DNA from: Musa acuminata AAA Group
Taxonomy: Eukaryota; Streptophyta; Magnoliopsida; Zingiberales; Musaceae
Length of the DNA stretch: 64,000 bases
Assembly (NCBI RefSeq): GCF_036884655.1
Contig: NC_088340.1
Span: 1-64,000 of the forward strand
Direction: 5' to 3'
Shown: piece by piece, positions 25,896 to 36,772 of the stretch
How positions within the stretch are numbered: position 1 is the first letter of the stretch
Layout of the letters: each line of letters begins with the position of its first letter
Notes under the pieces: generated by a model
Database searches by the model: none
What the model saw: only the letters and a program-made list of their open reading frames with translations
What the model was told of the DNA's origin: nothing
Program-made: the position numbers and the translations under genes

Positions 25896-26341
25896 TATCA
25901 CGGACTTAGCTGGTTTTGCCTAAGTTGTGTGGCACTCTTGCGTGTCCGTCCACAAAAGTCAATCTCCCCGAAACCTCCCATGGTCCCTTAGGACCTACAA
26001 AAGAGAAAACGGGTTAGAGAAAACGCCTCACTCGGGATCCACAAGCAAACATTCCAGGAAACATTTAATAGACAATGCAAATTACAAACAGACTTTACAA
26101 GCTCTGAACAGTTGCACAACAAAATGTCAAAATGGTCCACTACAGATCGAGTATCTCTCACAAGTGTCCACATGACATAACATTTATTTACAAGCCTAAG
26201 AAGGCCACCAACCCAACTAAAATAGGGCTGTTAAGCCTTCAACCGTTCCTCTACATGTTGTGCAAAGCATGAACAAACAAAAAGACACGGACATACACAA
26301 GTATTACATCAAACATCATGTTTAGAACTTTGTCCATGACA
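25896..26341 (-). mobile_element. Element D1, 5' LTR
   Basis: 446 bp, paired with 24627-25072. The four bases aatc before 24627 recur as aatc after 26341, a target-site duplication of at least 4 bp, so D1 is a complete insertion into the GC-rich repeat. The right end reads ccatgaca where the intact form is ccgtgaca. Confidence 0.88.
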
Positions 26342-26790
26342 AATCGTCGGGCGCTTCGGGCGAGCGCCTGGGTTAAACTAGGCAATCGAACCAGATTTTT
26401 AGGTCTGGTTGGTCTCCGGTGCTTTAGTTGGTTCAATCGAACCAACTAAATCATCGATATCAGGCTCCCTCTCACGATTTCCTCGACTTCCCCAACCCTA
26501 ACACTCGTGATTTTGCCGTCGAGATTTCTTCTCCATCGTCGTTGCTCTCTGCTGCCACTGTCGCTGCTCGTCGCTGCTGTTGCTACTCGTCGTTGCCACA
26601 ATCGTTGCTTGCCGCTGCTGTCGCCGCTCCCGCTATCGCTCGTCGCTCTCGCTACCTCTCGCAGCTCCCCCTCCCACCCTCGTTGTTGCTCTCCGTTGTC
26701 GCTCATCGCTCCCGCTCTCGCTCCAATTACGGTCGTTGCCTTAGCAGCCTCAGTCTTCTCACACTCTTCTTACTATACTGTTAACAATAT
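26342..26790 (+). repeat. GC-rich repeat, right half, with Ser/Leu-type low-complexity tail
   Basis: This continues the repeat cut by D1. It first carries cgggcgcttcgggcgagcgcct, then tcgaaccaactaaat-type wording, then a stretch built on cgtcgctgctg trinucleotide repeats (26520-26700). Open frames across it give Ser, Ala, Leu and Arg strings, as trinucleotide repeats do in any frame. I see no evidence of a protein gene. Confidence 0.5.
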
Positions 26791-28700
26791 ATTAATAGTA
26801 TACTACTCACTGTATACTAATAATATTATTTTTATTTATTAGATTCATAATATATTATTTTGATTTTAATACTATTAATTTTTATTTATTTAAAATTATT
26901 GTTAGGTTTCAAAATAAATGACAAGTGCACAGAGCAACTCAATAGATTTGATGTAAAATTTTATTGTTATGATTTTTAAGACTTTTTATTAATGTGTCGT
27001 AGTATAGCCTTGTTAGAGCCCTTGCAGCCCACCCTCCTCACTATTCGGCACAAAACAATATAGATGACTTAATATAAGGCTCCCTTTGGCTTAGTCAAGA
27101 GCTTGACATGGTATTTTATGTCTAACTTAGAGAATAGACCGAGCCCTTGTGTAGTTGGTTTAAGACTGATCCATGGCCCCTTATGACCTATGTAGTAGCC
27201 TTGCTGTGTGAGCATTTAGCAGCTTACCCATGGGCCCTTGTGGCCTTGCTAATGTCTTAAAAATTAATTGAATCATAACAGTTTAATTGATTCAGGACTC
27301 TTTTGAGGATGATTCTAAACCATTATTGTCTATTTCAAGCTAGTTTTCACTAACAATCTTGCTTATGATAGATGAAGATCAATTATTTTATACAAAGTCC
27401 TCTTTTAAGACTTAGAATTAAATCTTACACTTGAAATTCGTTTGGAATAACTCTTACAATATAAAAAAAAATTCTCACAAGGTTAACTCCACTCTTAATC
27501 TTAGGAACACTTATTTTAACTAATTAACTTGGTTAGATATTTATAGAATATCCGATCATTCCAAAATATAAAGTAAATTAAGAAAAAGTATTTCTAAATC
27601 ATGAGTACTAATGTTACTATAATTCCTCGAGGCAATACTATGGTTGAAACGATAAAAAGACATCACCTAAGTTGTTCGAGATATGTCAAGCGATATCATC
27701 ACTAGGGCTATATGATACCATCGTTAAAGTTGGACAGTATTACCATGTAGACTAGGCTTCCAAGCCTAATAAGAGCCCAAAATAACCCAGAAACCAACCT
27801 AAACACTTGGTTTTATAAAGACCTGATTTGAGCCTAAATAACAACTTAATTGTAGCTTAATGAAGCATATGTATGGACCCAAAGACTCAATTAAGGCTCC
27901 AAGGACCTATGCAAAGCATCGATGACTCAATCAAATGTATCAATCATTCATCTATTATACCATCAAGTCTATCGACAAGTCATCTTATATTTTGACACAT
28001 CTTTTAACACATTGTTTGATCTTTACACATCATCATATTCTCTAATACGTCGATTTGTTCAACTCTGATACATCATCTGATCCTCTTACACAATGTCTAT
28101 TTTTTCAATATGACATTTGATCTTTATCGTAATATCTAATTTTATCATCGAGTCATCCTTAACTCATCATATGTTTAATTCTTAAAATTTATCAAAATAT
28201 GAGATTTAATATTAAGCTTTATAAATGTAAAAACTAAAGCTTTAAAAAAAGAGAAGGAGAATAAGAATGGGGTCTTCGTCACTATCAAAATAGAACATTG
28301 AGCTTTACGAAGACAAAATGGAAGGAGAATGAGCTCAAAAGACACCTCTCATAAGGTAACCTATATTCATTCACACAACAACCATAAAACTCATCAATCC
28401 GCTTTCAACCCATTTTGGACAAAATAAACCATAATAAATCGGAGGGAACCCATCTCGCACCGGTGGTCAAAGAGCCAGTGTTTTAGGTGATTAATTTGTA
28501 TTTCAAAGAATACATATGAGGGAGTCCCACACGAACTCGGAGGATCTATCCAAATCCAACACCGACTCACCCGATTGCGATCGATTAGATGTACCTCACT
28601 GGAGGAAGAGTTGGGTCCCGTCGGTTGTTTCGCGAGGCCCACATTTTTTATTCCAATCAGGAGGCAGTAAGAAAGAAGAGCTATGGATAAATGGTAGAAG
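26791..28700. other. AT-rich intergenic region, no gene seen
   Basis: AT-rich sequence between the repeat field and the UCH promoter. It contains short AT-rich tandem wording (aatatattaatagtatact) near 26790 and a stretch at 27900-28160 in which catc/catat-type words recur. No protein family, LTR or RNA gene was recognised. Two short frames near 28394-28737 overlap the promoter region and have no recognisable content. Confidence 0.5.
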
Positions 28701-28726
28701 AAGCGCTTTTGTGACTGTCCGGATCA

Positions 28727-28736
28727 CTATAAAATA
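28727..28736 (+). promoter_or_regulatory. Probable TATA box of the UCH gene
   Basis: The word ctataaaata lies about 30-40 bp upstream of a CT- and GC-rich leader that looks like a plant 5' untranslated exon. It is the only good TATA match near a position that fits the gene. The start site would be near 28765; it was not observed. Confidence 0.5.
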
Positions 28737-28764
28737 ACATGAGCCCCTCGCCTGTCCTGAGCCT

Positions 28765-31346
28765 CCTACGCCCCCACCGTAGATTGATGATATCGCAGTG
28801 ACTTTGTTCCTCCTTGCGTTGTTCGTCCTCTTCAGTTGCGGCTGCTCTGCTTGTTGCTTGTTTGAGAGCGCTGTAAGCTCTATGCCTCTTGTTGACACCG
28901 GTTTCTAGGGTTTAAAAGGTTTATGCCGTTTATATTTAAGGAAGGTACAGCCGAATATCTAGTTTTGTGGATCTCCACCTGAATTTCTTATAGACTATGT
29001 TCTTGTTCGAATTATTTATCATTGATTGTTATGCTTCCTGACTTAATTGTGACATAGGAGAAACTTTCGGAACAGAAATTGTGGCTTGCTTTGAAGTGGG
29101 AATATCATCCTTGAAAAACGCTTGAAAAAGAAAAGGTGTTTTTTCTTGCGTTATCTGCATCAGATGTTTGGCCAATGAAAAGTCCAAATTTTGTCATGTA
29201 TTCTGATTTTTTTTTAAACTATTGTTTTTGTTTTAATCCCAGATGGGACAAGCTATGTGGGAGAGATGATTAATCGGTTTGTTATATTACATTTTTGCAG
29301 ATTATTTTCAATTTTGCTTTACATTATATGTCTAGTTATAACCTTTGCTAAGCAGGCACCCTTCCTTACCGCCTCCTTTGTTATTCACTTGGTAATTTAG
29401 CAATAACAGCGTATGTTTGGAACATGTTTAAATACAAACCCTGAATGAGTAGGTAATTTTCTCTTACAATCACTGTCTTGTTGAATGAAAGCGACTTGTG
29501 CCTCCATCACTGTGCAACTTTGATCTTAGTTTATTTTAGTTAAATATTTATTATATTAGGGAAGTAAATTATGATTTTGAACCTAGACTAAAAGGAGGTA
29601 AAAAGTGTTCTGTTCCTTTCTTGAAGATATTTAAGGAAGTTTCTTGATGCGAAAATAGATTATAAGGAAAGGTCTATATACTGGTCATATCATAATAAGT
29701 AGAATCACCTTTTTTGTCTGATATGATAAATATCTATTATTCATGCCTTCTCTCTTTCACTATTTTTAAGTTATTTTTACTTTACTAAAGACTTAAAGCA
29801 TTATGTATCCTAAGTCTAAAACAATATTTTTTTTACAATGTATATGTGGCAGCTGTAACATAAATAGGACCAGTGACAAAAGCAGCTCGATCAAAATGTA
29901 CTTGTTTGCATAATACATGTCATGTACTTGGAGATTCATTTTTGTTTTTCCCCCCTCTCTGGATTGTTGCTGTGAGAGATTTTTCTTTATTGTCCATCTC
30001 AGTCCGCTAGAAAAATACTTTCGAGAATAAATAGTCTCCTATGCAAGTACCCCATTATCTATAATGTCGAAACTTTTCATTAGAAAAAAAGCATATCTCC
30101 TTGGAAGTTTCATCATGCAAAGCTATCTGTTCTTTAGCACAGAGGATGTGAAATTGCATCTGGTTTTTCGTATTTGATTACCTTTCTTTATTTTAAAAAT
30201 TTTTTACTTTTCCTTTCCGGAAATATTATACTTAAATGAGAAAATCAAATCATTGAATATCAATACTTGTTGCTATTCTAACTGAAAATGGAGTCTTTGC
30301 AGTACTAAGTGACATGCATTCTCTGCTCACCAAATAGGGAAAAGATATCATTGGGGATCTTGCTTATCAGGATATTGATATTCTAAAGTGTACATTAGTT
30401 ATTGTGATACATGTTTTACTTTTTCCATGTTTTAATGTTTCCCAAGTTTTGATCAGTCGTCATCCATTGGTGTCATGGTAAGGTTGCTAGTTTACTACGA
30501 GTCATGGAAACCACCTCTTTGCTTGTGCATTCATTGATGCTCTCTAGACTTCCATTGGTGAGAACTTGTGCATTGGACCATTCTTTTTTGCTATCCATTG
30601 CTGTAAGGTTGAAGCAGAACATGTGTTCTCCATCGATGTGTATTACGTTTTTATGCTAAAACAGAGTGCCACCAACCTATATGAGCCTTCTTTCAAACTT
30701 ATTTTTACTGTGTTTTCTTCTAGTATGATTGAATTGAGAACTGTTCGTCTGTACCCAACCTTGGCATGTCTTGCTCTGATGTCCCATTTCTTTTTTGTGC
30801 TTATTTAGCATAAGTTGGATCTGCTATGTTCTCCTTTGAGAATCAATGGACATATTGGGAATCTTCCATTTGACTGGTTTAAACTTGTGAAAAGTGTACA
30901 TCTTGAAGTTATTATTTACACATCTGAAAAGTGTACTATCGTATTCCATCAGCACTTTATCTTTTCTTTATATTCTTTTAGAGATTGCAAGCACTATGAT
31001 GCATGGATCTTATTAAGTGATCCTTTTTAGGGAATGTATGTGTGGCTGTTATGAATTGTTACATTTAGTTTAAACTCATTTGGACATGTTACTAAAGTTT
31101 CTCAATTTTGGTATGTTCAGCTCATACTAAGGTAGTTACATTTTAACCCAGCAGACACTGATTGGTCATCATTTGGGATTTTTTTTTTTTTTTTCTTGGA
31201 AAGTTTTAATCTTATCTTGTTATATTTAAATAACTTTCTGTGTGTTATATTGGGGTGTTTCTTTTTGGGTATAATTTGTGCTGGTTGCATGATTATACTG
31301 AAAATTAAATGTGGCAACCTTTGCAGGTTATAAAAGATTTCTCAGG
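28765..31346 (+). other. UCH gene leader exon and leader intron (predicted)
   Basis: The ATG of the UCH frame at 31347 lies 20 bases after a good acceptor (ttgcag at 31321-31326), so the leader must be spliced. A donor gtaagc at 28873 follows a CT-rich, ATG-free leader downstream of the TATA-like word. That predicts an untranslated exon of about 28765-28872 and a leader intron of about 28873-31326. The intron is T-rich and holds no coding frame of note. A transcript would decide the exact start and whether a further leader exon lies inside. Confidence 0.45.
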
Positions 31347-34300
31347 ATGTCTTGGTGTACTATTGAGTCTGATCCTGGTAAGTCATTGATATGAAGTGAA
31401 TTTTTGCTGCTAAAACTATTTTTCATGACATCTTTCTCATGCATATGTCTTTGTCATTAATGGATTCTTTTTTCTTTTGTATAAAGATCAGTCAGATTTC
31501 TTTTTTCTGGATTTCTAAACTTGTTGAAGCATTGTGTACTAGATCATATACTTATATGTGACATTTCATCATATAACTTTTTGAATTGAACTATTTTTTC
31601 CTTGTATGGGATATTATTTTGATCCAGGAGATGAGACAAATCTCGTGATTTTTTTATGAGACCTGATCTTTTTTCATTCAAAATAGCTGCCAACAGGCTT
31701 CTACTTGTACTATTTTCCATCTACCCTGTAGACATTCAGAAATAGCTAACCTAAAAATGAAGGTTGACTTTCATATATAATATTTAACATATGGAGACAT
31801 AGTTACACGATGCTGGCTCCAAAATTTGAAAACTAGAATCTAGTTTACTTGTTGGTTCCATTTCTAGAAACCAACATTCATTGACCAGTGCCATTGTGCA
31901 TTTCCTGATTGTGGTTGGTGGACATCTTTACTTGATGTTCAGTAGGATTTCTTTACTTTCGGACATTTTTGAAGAATTTTCAACTAGTAGTGGCCAGGCA
32001 TAGAGATTCTATTTCTGGAATTTGAGTGAAACACAATGGCACTGGTCAATGAATGAGTTAGTTATCAGGCTTGCAATTTCACTTGGATAGGTCTATACCA
32101 ATCCAGTTTGGGTGTGAACAGGTACAGGGACCACTCCCGTTTTGAGCGATCCTTGTCATCATTAAAAAAATAATAATAAAACCTTTGTTTACTCTAAAGA
32201 ATTCATGATTAGCATTCACGATTTCTCTTATCCCTCTAATGCACCTATCTCCCTGCCATCCACCATGTGCTGCCGACCTCGTAGTGGATATGCTTCCTCC
32301 TCTTCCTCCACTGTCACCTTCTTCTTTGTGTTGTCGGCCTCAATTCTGGTACACTTCTTCCTCTTCCTCCACTACCAACTCTTCTTCCTCCACTTCATCC
32401 ACCTCCATCATCACTTCTTCTTCGTCCTTTCTCCTTCTTTTTCCTCGTTCTCTACCACCTCCTCTTCTTCCTTTTCCTCCACCGCCTCTTTCTTCTTCCT
32501 TCCTCTTCCTCCTCCATCGTCTTGCTGCTCCTCCTCCACCACCTGCACCACCTCCTCTTCTTCCTGCTTCCTCCCTCCACTGTCTCCTTTTCTTCCTTCT
32601 TGTTCCTTCTCTTTCTTCCTACTCTTTCTCCATTGTCTCCTCTTCTTCGTTTTCTTCTTCTTCTTTGATTCATATCGGTGTACCAACACCCAGTATGCTG
32701 TACATACCAATCCACTTTAAGACCAGTACAGAGTCCAGTATAAAATTGCAATCCTTGGTTATTTCATCCATTATGATGGTGTTGACATACATTGACATGT
32801 TCTCATAGACAGGCTAGTATCTTTTTTGTTATAACAGCTTTCTTTTTTTTTTTAATTGAAATTTCATTATGCATCTGGTTGCTTTTGTTGAGTTGCCAAT
32901 CTTAGGGTGCATCTATGATGGTTCTGTGTTGCTTTGAGTGTTGGGTAATACTCCTTGTCAATGTATAAAATGTAACAATGCTGCATAATTAGTATTGTCT
33001 AAGTGTGAGCTGAGCTTCTTTCAGTGCTAAAGTCAATTTTTTCTGTTAGGTGGTCTATAACTTGGATTAGTGTAATTTCTGGTCTTTTTCCCAGGAGTTA
33101 CCTGTATATACACAAAAGTCTGGATTCATGGACTTGTTACTGTATCTGATGCCCTATAGTGGATCCAAGAAGTTTCTATATCACAGATGTATGTGATCTG
33201 ACAGCATCTCGATATAGGCACATCAAGGAACATCACAGATGTTTACCAACTTACTTTTTTTACACTAAGCACCTCTGGGAAGTCACTTTTCAAATTTGAA
33301 ATTGACACTATATTTTGTTCCCCTGCTATGTTTTGCATATTTAATATGTTGTTATAATATACTTTCTCCATTTCTGTGCGACAATTATTTTATTCCATGT
33401 TTAATCTTTTTACCTTGCTCTGTCAGGTGTTTTTACTGAACTTATACAACAGATGCAAGTCAAGGGAGTTCAAGTAAGTTTATCTGCTTCTTTTTTCTTT
33501 TTTTTTTTTTGGACAATTGACAATTGGTAGAGCACATGATGACATTTATTGTAGTGTTAATTTATTGCCAGTGCAGATGACTACAAATAATTGGTCAAGG
33601 CTTTCCTCATCTTGTGTTCTTCTTGTCATGCATTAGCATAAATATGGAGCACTGGAGGTGGCAAGTTTCTGTTATTAGCCAAGATAATTTGTTATGCATG
33701 AAATAAAATAAACTGATGATCATCGTCCAATTCCAGCTTTCATTATAACTTCAGCTGCAGTGACAAAAATAAATTGAAAATTGACCAATAACTGATCTGT
33801 ACTCAAATATCAGGTTGCTCCTATCTAATTTGTGCATTTTAAACGGCAGAGCTAAGTCTGACATGACCATGCTCTGGTTGTCACAGTTGATGTTGCCTGT
33901 CTCAAACCTCCTTTTGTTTAGCATTTTTGAGCGACATGAATCAGCGGAATTTGGAAAAACATTTCCTTTATCTCATATATGGGCATGCTTGAGGCAATTG
34001 AATCCATTCTTTTTCCTTCATCTCATTTATGGCCTTGTTAGAGGCAGTCAAGTAACCCCCATGTTTTGGGCTTTCTTTATTGCCTTTAGGGAGTAGTAAT
34101 TATATAAGCACTTAAACAAGTTTTCAGAACCTTATTCTTTGTTTTGCTTAATATCATCTCTTTGATTGGCTTGGAAGATTAGTATTGTGACCAAGGATTT
34201 TAGTACCTATCAGACCGGTATGTATTGATTAGTATTTAGCAATCTGACCAAGTATAGGTATTGAAACATATGGCTCGATATGTGTACAATGTCATTCATT

Positions 34301-35769
34301 TTATTTTTTTATTTTTTTATGCAATGATATCACATGGTACTGGTCAATATACCACTTGATATACTGGTATCGTTATGATTATTAGATTACTGAAACTATC
34401 ATCAAACCAGTATTTAAAGTTTTTCCTGTCACAAATTTAATGTAGTATGAAATTATAGATGGTTTGGTTGTCTTTTGTCAAGAGTTGAATATTTTGATTA
34501 TCTTTTGTACTTTTCTGATGATTATTAAGGTTTATCTCTTTTAATGTTTTTTTATAGAGCATCTACTTCGAGGAGTTTATCATCTTTTCTACTGTTTCAA
34601 CTTGCATGAATTCTGGTGTGTTGAACAAAATATGTGGTTAATAATATCATTCTCAATAGGTGGAAGAATTATATTCGCTTGATCTGGATTCTCTGGACAA
34701 CCTGCGGTTAGAATCTAAACCAATCACTCCATCGTGGTTTTTCGTATATTACTCCACCATGTATCTAATTTTTGGCTTTGCTTTTCACAGGCCAGTATAT
34801 GGGTTGATATTTCTATTCAAATGGCGACGAGGGGAAAAGGATGACCGTCCTGTAATTAAAGATCCAAATCCAAACCTTTTCTTTGCCAGTCAGGTTAGAC
34901 AAGGAGTAAAAAAATACAATATTGGAATGTTTCTGTGCATTTTTGTGTGTTTGAAAGTTCTTTATATCACTGAGCTGATTGGTTATCTGCAGGTTATTAA
35001 CAATGCTTGTGCAACCCAAGCTATTCTTTCGATATTGGTGAATTGTCCAGATATAGACATTGGTCCAGAACTATCAATGCTTAAAGAGTTCACGAAAAAC
35101 TTCCCTCCGGAACTTAAAGGACTGGCAATCAACAACAGTGAAGCCATTCGAACAGCTCACAATAGCTTCGCTAGGCCTGAACCATTTGTACCTGAAGAGC
35201 AGAAAGTTGCTGGCAAAGATGATGATGTCTACCATTTCATAAGCTATTTACCTGTTGACGGAGTTTTGTACGAGCTGGATGGACTGAAGGAGGGGCCAAT
35301 CAGCCTCGGCCAGTGCCCCGGTGGGCCAGGTGACCTGGATTGGTTGCAGATGGTGCAACCAGTAATCCAGGAACGCATCGACAGGTATTCTCAGAGCGAA
35401 ATCCGATTCAACCTCATGGCCATCATAAAGAATCGGAAGGAGATATACACTGCTGAGCTGAAGGAACTGCAAAAGCAGAGGGAGCATCTTGTGCAGCAGT
35501 TGAATGAACATGCAAACACTGCTGATAAAGACAGTCCTGAAGTCGAAGCTTGGAATAAGTCACTCACCGAAGTGACTGCCAGCATAGAAAGTGTGAGCGA
35601 GAAGATACTGATGGAAGAAGAGAAGTTCAAGAAGTGGAGAACTGAGAACATTCGGAGGAAGCATAACTACATACCATTCCTTTTTAATTTTCTAAAGATT
35701 CTTGCAGAGAAGAAACAACTGAAACCCCTTATTGAGAAGGCCAAGCAGAGATCACGCAATCCAATATAA
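31347..35769 (+). CDS. UCH2: Ubiquitin carboxyl-terminal hydrolase, UCH37/UCHL5 class
   Basis: A cysteine protease that trims ubiquitin from conjugates. Its animal relative UCHL5 works on the 26S proteasome (through RPN13) and on INO80. Exons: 31347-31377, 33427-33473, 34660-34706, 34791-34893 and 34993-35769. All junctions are GT-AG and the frame closes to 334 residues, about the length of Arabidopsis UCH1 and UCH2. The start [11 protein letters not shown] is family-typical. Catalytic residues: Gln76 (oxyanion), Cys82 in V-I-N-N-A-C-A-T-Q, His157 in Y-H-F-I-S-Y, and Asp172 in Y-E-L-D-G-L; the Cys-to-His and His-to-Asp spacing (75 and 15) fits. The C-terminal helical part ends with the conserved [12 protein letters not shown] and [10 protein letters not shown] segments that bind the proteasome receptor in relatives. 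Introns of 2049, 1186, 84 and 99 bases separate the exons; the last two are stop-free and in frame. It appears fully functional. Confidence 0.93.
31875..32055. repeat. Foldback with 24-bp perfect inverted arms in UCH intron 1
   Basis: Bases 31875-31898 are the exact reverse complement of 32032-32055, with 133 bases between. An RNA hairpin could form in the pre-mRNA. The stretch resembles the stem of a small inverted-repeat element, but no longer arms or target duplication were found. Confidence 0.8.
32260..32680 (+). repeat. Polypyrimidine tract built on CTTCCTCCT words, in UCH intron 1
   Basis: About 420 bases made mostly of tcttcctcc, ctcctcctc and ccacc words. Frames on either strand give Ser/Pro/Phe or Lys/Glu/Arg strings for this reason only. 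The tract could form triplex DNA and may bind polypyrimidine-tract proteins during splicing; neither was tested. Flanking sequence at 32090-32140 and 32680-32750 has ggtaca and ccaatcca wording seen elsewhere in the window. Confidence 0.8.
34190..34400. repeat. Decayed dispersed repeat in UCH intron 2
   Basis: Wording such as tcagaccggtatgt, tgtattgattagtat, tatggctcgatatgtgtac and actggtcaatataccacttgatatac is of the same kind as that at 49020-49075 and 49690-49950, built on ggtatg/catacc words. I take it for a fragment of a dispersed non-coding repeat. Ends are not visible. Confidence 0.4.
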
Positions 35770-36416
35770 ACAGGGTGCCTTTTCGTGGTGTTTTTAATGG
35801 CTAACTAGTTTGAGAATTTGCTTTGTCTCTCAACTCTGGTACCAAAGTATGTTTATTGCTGCAGTTTCTACGAAACTTTCAAGACTAATTTGTCATTTTG
35901 GATTGATTTGATTAACATCAAGGTATGTTTCTCGCTACATTCCTGCCAAACGTCTAGTAAAATCTTTGATTAACATAAAGTGTGAACTACTGTCACTTTA
36001 TGCTTCTGCCATCAGTTTCATGGCTCACTTAGGTTATTTTTGCTGCCTTGAATCAGTTTGCATCAAACAGGTAGCCTGTCATCCTCCCAAAAGAGGATGT
36101 CAAAAACAAATAACACGTCAAAAAGCCTCAACCTGGTTTATAGTCCATGGAAATTTTTAAATTTTAACACCATATATGTATTATATTAAGAAAATGGATT
36201 CTAAATTCTGATTTATTAATTGGACAACAAACGTTTTAACCGTTAGGATGTCATTTCAAATATAATAAATTATTCTTCCCAGTTTTTAGGATAATATACA
36301 ATAACAAATAACAACAAACAATGAAGCCTAAATCATTTAATATCGACTATATAGATATTTTATCGTAATTTAAATCTTAATTACAGTTTCTAGTAAAATA
36401 TTTTATAGTTATATAT

Positions 36417-36456
<40 letters not shown>

Positions 36457-36772
36457 AGATAAAAATGAAATATGACGTGCGTTAGAGTTTATATAATTCT
36501 AAGAACACACGCAATGAGCGTGGATTTAATTTGCTTTGGATGACCACCGGATCCGGACTCGGATCCTTTGCGGGCCGAATCGGTTGACATCCCTAAGGGC
36601 ACCTAATCACCGGCCGAATGAGCCTCCACAGGATCGCCGCGGCGCGAGAGAGAAAAGGAATGAGGCGCGAGATCGCCAAGGCATTTCGGCGAATGGTCTG
36701 AGGCAGACGCGTCCTTCGTCCACTCATCCCGCCTTCCTCCCCTCCCGCCTCCGCTCCGCTACATCTTTCCCC
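35770..36772. other. Intergenic region between UCH and the KH gene
   Basis: The UCH 3' end and the promoter of the KH gene share about 1.0 kb. No clear AATAAA signal was singled out among the AT-rich words at 35870-36320. A (TA)17 run sits at 36421-36454. The last 230 bases become GC- and CT-rich (tcctcccctcccgcctccgc), as in a plant 5' leader. Both genes point the same way. Confidence 0.6.
36421..36454. repeat. (TA)17 microsatellite
   Basis: A perfect TA run of 34 bases, about 320 bases upstream of the KH-gene start codon. Length is likely to vary between individuals. Confidence 0.97.

Noticed and set aside
26428..26842. Ser/Leu/Ala-rich frames near 26.6 kb
   Set aside because: Produced by cgtcgctgctg trinucleotide repeats in a dispersed repeat.
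32205..32808. Long open frames on both strands across the polypyrimidine tract
   Set aside because: They are strings of Ser, Pro, Phe or Lys, Glu, Arg forced by CTTCCTCCT repeats; they lie in an intron and match no family.
34660..35769. One uninterrupted 369-codon UCH frame
   Set aside because: It includes two introns with good GT-AG ends; removing them restores the family sequence N-L-R-P-V-Y-G and F-A-S-Q-V-I-N-N-A-C. The start codon is also in an earlier exon.
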